Shown here piece by piece: positions 11,085 through 20,900 of a DNA stretch of 64,000 nt (positions are counted from its first letter, which is position 1; every line of letters begins with the position of its first letter). The position numbers and the translations under genes were made by a program. Origin of the DNA: Scortum barcoo (lineage: Eukaryota > Chordata > Actinopteri > Centrarchiformes > Terapontidae); the NCBI GenBank assembly GCA_023238725.1, contig CM041546.1, forward strand, positions 13,818,528 through 13,882,527, in the 5' to 3' direction. The notes beneath the pieces are model-generated. The model had not been told where the DNA came from. It did no database searches and saw nothing but the letters and a program-made list of their open reading frames with translations.

Positions 11085-12418
11085 TGGCGGCGTTGAGCAA
11101 AATCAGGAAGAGGAGGAACTAAAGCTGGATTCAATTTAAGACTCTGAATTTTTTGGGGAGTGGCATGATGGACAGAATGGGGTCGAGAACATGGTGATGA
11201 TGATGAGGAAGCTGATGATTATGATGATGAATGTAAAAGATGAGGAGAAGGTTTGTATAATGAAGCTCAGGTGTCTTGTTTTGTTGAGGTGTCAGCTCTT
11301 AAAAGTGAAAGACAGAGAGAATAATTTAACAGATGAAAGATGTGACTTTTAAGAGTTTTGTTATTGGAGAATTGTATATTTTTATAATACTTAAGAAAAA
11401 TTAGAGGGAGAGCAAATTTGGAGAATAATTTTGTATATTTTCTACATGACGGGGACATTAGAGACAGGGGAAAGCTATGGTCAGGTGGTCAGCCATCGAT
11501 GGGTATTTTTCGACTCGATTATTGCAGTCAGGATGCAGCAGCAGGGGCGAGGACGCATGTAACAATTGTAATATAGAGAGCAAAAATTATCTTATAATCG
11601 TGTAGTTCGGCATTTATGTGGATTTTACTCAAGCACTTAATTTTTATTTTTCTCCTGTTATGTTTCTGTCACTGGGAATGGGCATGCTAGAGACAGACAA
11701 AATGAGAGACAAGGATAGACACCGTGTAAACAGTCCAGCACTATCTTTAACAACTCTTGTCTTGACCAGTCTTGTTCGTTCTCTCTTAATAGAACACCTC
11801 TATCCTTTCTGATTGTTCCCCAACAATAATAGTTCTTTTGTACTTTGAGCTTAACTTTAGCGATAGGTACATCTTCCTCTAGTCTCTACTTGTATCTTTG
11901 ACTCAATCTCCTTTTCTCTCTCCCAGTCGACTGCTTTTAATCTACTCTGGTGTTTCGTATCTTACCTGAGCTGGTGAAAGCCTGTTGTGGTGCCCCCGGG
12001 TAACTCTGCTCCTCTTGATCCTCTCTTTGAATTGTTGGGACATTTCTCCCCCTCTGTTTCTATATCCAAGTGCTCTATTTCTGTCCACTCTCACTTGCAG
12101 CCAATCCACTCGCAGTTATGTGCAAACTCTACCCATAACACTTTGTCCCCGCGTCTCTCCTGTACCTCGACGGTGCAGAGAGCAGTTCAGTCTCATTGTT
12201 GTAACATACTCTGACATGGTAATCAATCTTCCCAAGTAGAACGCACATCGTTACTTTACTGTACTTTATGAACACACTTTAATTAGCATTATTATGGAGG
12301 GGGGGTGCTGTGTATATTGGATAGGCCTATACTATCTCGTGTATGTGATGTATTCCAGGAGATGGGTTGAGAACCCCCATTGAGTGGAATGGTATTAATT
12401 TCTCAGATTTCTGGGAGA

Positions 12419-12424
12419 AATAAA
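12419..12424 (+). terminator. Poly(A) signal candidate, dbp
   Basis: AATAAA in the dbp 3' UTR, followed by T-rich sequence within about 60 bp. Confidence 0.35.
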
Positions 12425-13259
12425 AGCCAAAATTTCCTATGTCGATCCACAAAGCTTGTTGCTATTTAGTGCTTTTTTCAATACTGCTCCTTCCTTACTG
12501 TTTACTCCTGTTATTACTTTTTACTGTATCTATAAACTTCTCTGTGTACCCACAACACTTACACAGGGCCATGGTACACTATGTTATGTTCCTGGGGGAC
12601 GGATGACTAGTAATAGAGTGTGATTTTAATCCCCTTAATGACCATGATGAATAGTTACCATTACTGCTATTATTATTATTGTTATGATTATGATGATTAT
12701 CCCTCTTGTTGTTGCTGTTCTATATTATCAAATGATTTTCTTTCTTTGGATGAACATGATCTGTCTCACTTTGAAACATCTTTGATCTTCAGTGTTCCTC
12801 AGAAAGACTATTCAAAATGGAGAAAAAAAACCCTCACTGTCTGCTATTAGCACCCTGTCTCAGACCTCCAGACATTACACACTTCTGCTACGGACACTAC
12901 TGCCATCTTGATTTCTCTGACTGTGGATTTCACAAGCGTGGCTCAGTAACTTTAACATGATGCTCATGCAGACTTACTTTACCTGTCACGATGACCTCTT
13001 CTCTTCCCCGGCGGTGTATGGACTATGCACAGTATCAATATTCACCCTGTTGGTTTATTTCAGCCTTTGTCACCTCAGTCAGTGATTGTTTGCTCTCCCA
13101 GCAGGATTTAGTGTCTAATATCCTCACAAATGTGGTCGATAAATCTTTTAGTGACTCTTAATTGAACTACAATTGCCCTGCTGCATCAGTGGTGTCCATG
13201 GTGCCCAGCACACTCAGTGCTGGTTATTTGGATGTAGTCAAGATTTTTCCAAAAACACC

Positions 13260-13265
13260 AATAAA
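13260..13265 (+). terminator. Distal poly(A) signal candidate, dbp
   Basis: AATAAA followed by T/GT-rich sequence (TTGTTCTC... and TGTTTTATCATG). It lies just before the SINE-like pair. Confidence 0.4.
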
Positions 13266-13330
13266 AGATTGTTCTCATTCACTACTGCTTTGCTTTCCTC
13301 ATGTGTTTTATCATGTTTATTATCTTTGAG

Positions 13331-13707
13331 TAGTTGTGGGTGGGGTGGCACAGTGGTGTAGTGGTTAGCACTGTCACCTGACAGGTTTCTGGGTTCAATC
13401 CTGGTTGACACAGGCCCTTCTGTGTGGAGTTTGCATGTTCTCCCTGTGCCTGTGTAGGTTCTCTCTGGGTACTCCAGCTTCCTCCCACAATCCAAAGACA
13501 TGCAGGTTAGGTTAATTGGCAACTCCAAATTGCCCCTAGGTATGAATGTGAGTGTGAGTGGTTGTCTGTCTTTCTATGTCAGCCCTGTGACTGACTAGCG
13601 TCCAGTCCAGGGTGTACCCCTGTCTCTCATGCCCAAGATAGTTGAGATAGGCTCCTGCACGACCCTGTGTGTCAGGATAAAGTGGGAATAGAAAATTGAT
13701 GGATGGA
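13331..13707 (+). mobile_element. tRNA-like SINE-type repeat, copy A
   Basis: Begins with a flanking TAGTTGTGGG, then GGCACAGTGGTGTAGTGGTTAGCAC, a good RNA polymerase III A-box (about 13355-13370). About 30 bp later comes a B-box-like GGTTCAATCCTGG (about 13392-13404). The body has the stretches TGTGTGGAGTTTGCATGTTC and GACATGCAGGTTAG, familiar from a very common teleost dispersed repeat, and a GATGGATGGA tail. The family name is not certain. Confidence 0.75.
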
Positions 13708-14060
13708 TAGTTGTGGGGGGTGGCACAGTGGTGTAGTGGTTAGCACTGTTGCCTCACAGCAAGAGGATCCCCAGTTGACATGGGCCCTTCTGTGTGGAGT
13801 TTGCATGTTCTCCCTGTGCCTGCATGGGTTCTCTCTGGGTACTCCAGCTTCCTCCCACAATCCAAGGTTAAGGTTAGGTTAATTGGCGACTCTAAATTGC
13901 CCCTAGGTTGTTTGTTCCTTAATGTCAGCCCTGCAACTGACTGGTGTCCAGGGTGTACCCTGCCTCTTGCCCAAAGATAGCTGGGACAGGCTCCAGCACC
14001 CCTGTGACCCTGTGTGTCCTCAGGATAAGCAGGTTTAGAAGATAGATGGATAGTTGTGGG
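13708..14060 (+). mobile_element. tRNA-like SINE-type repeat, copy B
   Basis: A second copy lies directly behind copy A in the same orientation. The A-box is kept (GTGTAGTGGTTAGCAC), but the B-box region is lost (CCCCAGTTGACATGG). A stretch including GTGAGTGTGAGTGGTTG present in copy A is missing. It ends GATAGATGGA, and the 10-mer TAGTTGTGGG occurs at both its borders (13708-13717 and 14051-14060). Confidence 0.75.
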
Positions 14061-14747
14061 TGTGCCTGCATTGTGAACTAAAGCCCAGCTTTGACCTGCA
14101 GTGTGGGCAGCAGAGGTCAAATGTTGGGAGGACACTATTAATCTTCACTTATTTATGTAAGCCTGATCACCAGAATAGAATACACAGCACAATTTCCCAA
14201 CACTACTTGTTTTGATATCCTCCCTGTTTGTTCACATTGTGTACATTCCTTTAACAGGCAAAGATGTCCAAATCTTACCCAACAATGGCAATGGTGCTTC
14301 CCTTGGAAATTTAAAAGATAAATTATTTTACACATTTCCTATGAGGATGTAGTGCTCACAAATAGGATTCACTGTCCCCTGCAGCTGAGGTAGAATATTT
14401 ATTTGTAATGAGGGTAATGAGGGTGTGATTACAAAATAAAAGCATGTATACGGGTCTATAAATTGATATTAGAATTAAAGATCTGAGTCACACCAGGCTG
14501 CCTGGTTGGATGTAAAGGAGAGCACATGCTGCACTCGTGACATCAGGTAAATTCCATTCATTTCCTGTGTTTATGTGAGTTCCTGTTTGTTTACTCCTGT
14601 TTGTTTATTGGGTGTGGGGGGCAACAGCCAAGCACATGTCACCCCCTTTATCTGCTGTCTCAACAGAAATAGGTGAAAGGTCCTTCAGAGTGGAATTTTC
14701 CTCAAATCTCTCCTCAACACGAACCAGATGTGAGCTCCTGGGCTGTG

Positions 14748-14750
<3 letters not shown>
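14061..14750. other. Intergenic to upstream of the sushi gene, no gene seen
   Basis: AT-rich sequence without recognisable coding potential. It is likely to hold the promoter of the next gene, but no TATA or CpG island is obvious. Confidence 0.4.

Positions 14751-14793
<43 letters not shown>
14751..14793. repeat. (CT)n microsatellite
   Basis: About 21 CT units, with one TTT interruption near the end, about 125 bp upstream of the start codon of the sushi gene. Confidence 0.95.
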
Positions 14794-14803
<10 letters not shown>

Positions 14804-14916
14804 TCTTTCTCTGTCCCCCTTCCTACCCTCACCCCACCCCCCTTTTGTTTCCCCTTCCTTAAAAATGCTCTGTCTGCGCGTCCCTCCCTCATATTGTCTG
14901 AGACCCTGCTTCAAGG

Positions 14917-17900
14917 ATGGAGTGTGCACTGCTGCTGCTGTCCCTGTGGGCTCTGACTGGAACGGTGTCCCCGCAGGCTTCAGGTAAGCCCTCTGACTCC
15001 ATTCATCACTCACACCTGGGAGAGCACTGAACCCTGCATGCACAATGAACCCGGCAGGACTGTCTCTAAATACTGTGCACAGATGAGGAAATGATTTTAC
15101 ATGTATTGAGTGTTCCTGGGCAGTAACTTTTCCCTGCATGCTTTGTTTCTTTGTAGATTGCATCGTAATATAAAGACGTCGATGTAACCAGAGCTTGGAA
15201 CTGTGCAGTTAATCAGTTAAACAGTTGCACTCATTACCATTAGCACTTTAAAATGCAGTGCACTAACTAAGGCTGGGACTGTGCACTATACATGTGTGCA
15301 TGTTGGATGGTTGATGCACGAATTGAAAAAGGACACATCTAAATAAATAATGAAAAAATAATGTTTATGCTTAATTAGAAAGACGTATATATTGCCAGTA
15401 GCATGCAGTACTGGGTAGGTCAGGTCAGTTGTTAAAAGTTTTCTTCTGTTTTGTTTTATTTGCTTTTAATTATGGGGTGCCAGTTTTCTCAACAATGTAA
15501 TGTTTGGTTGTAAATAGTTATGGCAAATGGATATCTCTGTCTTTCACTTTTCACAAACCTCCACAGGTGATTCTAGATCTTCCATAATATGTTATATGCA
15601 GTAGCTATCTAGATTTCCAGTAACATAGGTGCAGCATGTATGTACTGTACACCATGTCTCCATGTACTGTACAGCAGCACATGTGTGTTTGTGATCATAT
15701 GTGCTGTGGGCAGCATGCACACAGTAGCACACATGTTTTCATTCTGAGAATGGGACCCCCCCCAAAAAAGTTCTGCACATTAGGGTGTGTCGATGTAAAA
15801 AAAATGGAGGGTTTGGTTTCATGATGTGTGATGGAATACATATGGAGAAGTGGGGGAGATGAGGAGGGGTTAAAGATACCATATTACTCCTTTAGACTGA
15901 TCCTGTTCAAATATAAATTGTATTTTAGACACAGTTACTCCACTGAGAAAACACAGAGTAAACACTTTTCACAGAAATGAGACAACACTCTCACTTTCCT
16001 ATAAAATACTAGATTGATAGCTGAATAGCAAAGAGTAATAAAGCCTGCCATCTAAATACTTACTCATCTGGCAACCTGGGTAGCAAATGTTTGCCCGGCC
16101 ACCCACACTGGAATTACTTTCCTTCAAACAGAAAACAAAGCAGAATTGGCAAACAAAATCTCAATTACGGCCCTTTGTGTTTGCGTTTTTTTACAAGGGG
16201 CCATGAACGGAGCGGAAGCAAACAAAGCCACAATTACCGCTATAGTGTGATAGTGTGTGTGGTGTCCCAACAGGGTCGTGTCCGGAGAGACTTCTGGGAG
16301 AGGAGAGGAGGAGGACGTGTCCTCGGCCCTGCAAAGCTGACAAGGACTGTGGCAACAAGCGCCAGTGTCTGTGTGACGGCCAGTGTGGTCTCAGCTGTGT
16401 GGCTCCAGGTAACTATTTGTATGCATGTGTGCCCTCAGTTGTCACTGTGAACACCATTGTGGGCTCAGTCGTTAAAAGTGTTTGTGTGTGGGTATACGCA
16501 GCTGTGCCAACATACATCTGTGTGTGTGTGTGTGTGTGTGTTTTCCCTGGCAAATAAAATAAAAGCCTTGGTCATGCACAAAATCTGAGCTCAAAATGCA
16601 CCCTATGTGAGTGCTGAACACAAGCTTTTATTATGCTTGTGCATTGTAAAAGGGGGGCATGGATCCAGTTTAGTTATACAACCTAATGCCATTAGAACCA
16701 TTTTAAAATGGCTTATTGCTAACCGTTTCGTTTGCCTTATACAACAGTCCAGCACGTTCTGAAATTTTTTTGTTGCCCGCCTCTCGCTTTCTCTCCTCCC
16801 TCTGGATCATCTCTTTTCTCCTCAGGTCGAACTTGTCCCTGGCCTCTACCCTCCAATGAAAACTCAGTGGCTCGCCTCCTCTCTCCCACTCACTCCTTTT
16901 CTGCCCTGCTTGAAGTGCACTGCAAGCCGGGATTCACGTTGCCCAGTGGCTTGGATGTCACTATTCGCCGTTGTCAAGGTGACCGACAGTGGAGTGGGGA
17001 CGAGCCCATCTGCACAGGTGGGTTTGAGTTCAAAAGTAAAAAATGTTTTTGTCACTTTATGTCAGCTTCCATCACAACAAAGAATTAATACCACAGGTAA
17101 TAAATATCTGCTGTGGCACTTCCTCAAACTGAATACTGTCTCCTGTATTCAACAGAAGTGGCAGGTGCACTGCATGTGCGCAATTCCTGTGTTTCAGTGG
17201 TGAGGTCAGGTATTAAAGGTAGTTTTTATGGTGTTTATACAAGATAGACAGATATACAGGCAGAGAGGTATTCAGGAATGAAACCCCTCTGTGATTGTCT
17301 CGACTGAGACATTGCACAACTGGGACCCATTCTCCTCATCGCCATGGCAACTAAAGCTTTAGTTGTTCGCATTGGCTGCTGGAGATTTTACTGTTGAACT
17401 GCTGATAAGTTTAAAGAGGACTACAGCACAGAAACCTGTAATCTGTGTTACTATAAACAAGTGTCTGACATGATATTTGTTCTGTTTTGGGGCTGTAGAT
17501 TGTTGAAGCTGCGGGCATTATGTGGTCGCTCTTAGGCAGAATTAGACTGCAAGGTGTTTCTGTTTTTGTATTCTGTGTTGTCATTCAAGGGAGGACAGAA
17601 TAAACTACACTGAATATACAAAAACCCCAAAATCATAGCCAAGACACAGAATTAAGGTGAATCACAGCTAGAAAATCTAGGATTATAAATTCACTATAGG
17701 CTCCACTCATGTTGTGCTACAAAATAATTGACATAAATGTGACCAGGTTTGTACCTACGTAGGCCACCCGGGGCCAGAACAGAGCTTTACACAGATTTAA
17801 CCCTTTAAAACCTTCACACAGATTTAACCCTTTAAAACCGAGCGTGTCACCGGCGACACATTTGCGCATGCTTACTTTGAACCACCGTAAGTTTGAACTA

Positions 17901-20900
17901 CCGGAAGAAATCCACCGGTTTCTGAAAGCTGAGGTTTTGCGCTTTATAGCTAATGTGGTGTAATTTCACTCGTGCCCGTCCCGGAAGCCCGAGAAGCATC
18001 CCCATTCATGAAAGAGAGCACATTTTGGTACAAAAAAAGTCAACGAGATGACCCTCGCTGTTGATAAAACTTCCGTGGAGGTTTTGAAGGATTTGAGACT
18101 GAATGTTAGACGAGTTTGAATTTCTGGATGAATTAAGCTCTCTCTACTTTTCTCTCGCTAGTTTTTACTTCTGTATACATTATAACGTGTAAATCAACGG
18201 TTGTATTGTGTGGTGGTCTGTTGGTTTGTGTTATGTGTGAGTATTTGTAGTTCCTGTTCATAAAGGTGTAGTATGCTCAGTACGGGATACTGCGCATGCG
18301 TGATTTTTCTAGAATAGCGGTCGTTTGTATGTTTTTATGTTTTATATTTTCTTCACTACTTTTAGTTTGTCTTGTGATGAGGACCAGCTATAATGTGTAT
18401 GTGCTGTAAAATTACAATAAATAAATCTTCTTTTTCTTCAAGTGTCCTGTGTCCTGAGAGGCTGTGGGGATACTGCAGGTGGTGATGAGGAGGTTTCCAC
18501 CAGAGATCACATTCAGGGGGAAGATCACATATAGGGAGAAGCTGTGGGGAAAATGCCTGTACATAGTCTCCATTTTATGGCCTGTTTTTGCACATTTAGA
18601 GATTCACAAATTTTATTGTGAATATTGGAAAATGTTCACATTTCAATTTTGAGATGCAAAAATCTGTTAGTCATGCTCCAATTTCATAGTTTTTTTTCAC
18701 ACTAAAACTCTAAAATCTAATTCTGTATGTGTTTTTCTTCATTTTAAACTGTTATTCCACCCTTTTAACATGCAGTAAATTGTAAAAAACTACCAGATAT
18801 TGACAGTTCCAGGTGTTCTGGAAAAATGGGCAAAAGCACTTACTCGTGAGGACATTTTATGACCCTTTTTATAGTCAAAATAAGCAATGAGGTCCAAACT
18901 GACATTTTTAGGCTTAGGTGTTAAAGGGTTAAACAAATGCAGATGAACATCTGAAGTTCGAGTTAATTCACAACCAAAGTACCACTGTGCCCCGAGACCA
19001 CCATGTGGTTAAATACCTTTACTTTCTGTCAGTCTAAATATAAAACAAAAAAAGATTAATATGAATAGGTGGCCGATAAAAGGCAAAATTTGTTCTACTG
19101 TGCAGCCTTATTACTTCTACTGCTGTGCTGTGAGGCTGCACAGCAGTACATGAAGTAAAGCCATCAATACTTGTTGGTATCTCAACACCTCTCATCATCA
19201 TGCAGCACCTGGAAGTATGGCTTTTTGCTTATTGCTTGCGTCAACCTGACAGCACTGGCACAACACAATACAATTTCAGCTTTAAAGGTCTGAGTCCTGC
19301 TGCATTAATCACACACCTGGAGCTACAGTAAACACGCTTTCTTAGAAATCCTCAACCCCAGCTGGGTTCCGGTCTCACCCTGGAGATTTTCTATCTTTTC
19401 AAAGATGTGAAATAAGGATACGATTCTCAGCTCTCTCGTAGAGTATCCTCCTGCTGAGAGACAGGCAGAAGGTAGGTGGGTTTTGAACGTGTGAGAGCGT
19501 TTGTATTGTGTGTCCTTTGCATGTGTGTTACAGTGTGAGTCGAGCTCCTTCATGCCTGTTGAGAGGCAGTGGGCGGCAGATCACTGTCAAAGTGGCACCG
19601 AGCAGCATGCACACAGTGTGAGTGTGAATTTGTGTCTACTGTGTGTGTGTGTGTGTGTGTGTTTATCGGAGAGAGGTAGAGAGGTAGATATTTTTCTGTA
19701 TACATTAGATGTGTATGTGTAGGGGGGCGGTTTGCACATGTGTTGCAGAGTTTCTGTGTGTGTGTGTGTGTGTGTGTGTGGGGCGACAGATCACAGTCAG
19801 GAGAGTCAGAGAGCTCTCTTGCTCATGCTGCTCCAGGCCTTTCTGTTCCCTGTTCTCCTCTCCTCTGCTCTCTTCTCTTATCCTCTTTTCCTCTCATCTC
19901 TTTCTCTTCTCATCCTCTTCCATCTGAGGCCTCTGATAAGGTCTCTCTCTACAATGGGAGCCAAGGACAAGCATGCAGCTCCAGGCTATTTAGTTTGTGG
20001 TGTGTGCATGTGTCTGCGTCTGTTTTTGAGGGAGAAAAACACAAACCTCTGCATCTCATCTCATCGTCTCGATCAGATTGCAGTGTATTTAGCGTTGCGG
20101 CTCATTCAAAGGCAGTATGCCATAATTTTTTTTACACGATGAATTTGATATACCTGCTTCATCGCAGTTTGTTGCTGCAGCCTGTGTGGGTGGCAGCAGT
20201 ACGAGGCAGAAGAAGGGGCGATATGTGAAAGCAGAACTCGGCTTCGGGCTCTCATCCACAGCCAAACAAACTCGTAACTCTCCCTCTCCCATAGGTCCCT
20301 TTACATTCTTATATTAATGTTCCTCAGTTTCAGATACCTAAGACTGCCCTCAGGCAAGAGCTGTGTCTCTTTCAAAGCCGTGTTCAGCTCCGAAAAACCC
20401 TGCGCTTGATGGAGCTCGGGTCGCTCCAGCCTCCCTCCAAGCACCACTCTTGATATTTATATTTCCACGAGCGTGAGGCACTCAAACTTCCAGGAATGAA
20501 CAGTGCCAGGTATTATACAATCACAGATATAGCAGTGAGCTCAGAGAGGTGTGGGGTGGCGTTTCACCTGCTCGAACTTTGATTTATTACCTAAGATGGG
20601 TTATTTCAACTTAAATAGAACAAGACACTGGGTGAAACGCCTCTGTAGGTCACAAACTAAATAGAGGCCTTGGTTAATACAAGTCAAGTGAGGTAGCAGG
20701 ATGGACTTTCTTGTTTTCCTTTCACTGTCTCCTTCATTCTGCCATCCTTCTTAACTTGATAATGGCTGTGATCTGTAAAATCAGCTCCTCGTCAAACAGT
20801 TGCATGTTGATTCTGATGTGTTTTCTCTGTTCCTGTGGGTTCCCGAATGTATGTATGTATGAACAGAAAACAAATGATAATATAGTAAAACATTGCTGTA

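Larger units (their letters stand above)
11085..13280 (+). other. dbp 3' UTR (probable)
   Basis: Sequence after the dbp stop begins with a purine-rich GATGAT region and continues AT-rich. AATAAA signals lie at 12419-12424 and 13260-13265, giving a UTR of about 1.3 or 2.2 kb. No ORF here resembles a protein. Confidence 0.5.

Noticed and set aside
13740..14135. 131-aa and similar open frames on the minus strand through the SINE-like pair
   Set aside because: They recur in both repeat copies and arise from the repeat sequence; no protein family resemblance.
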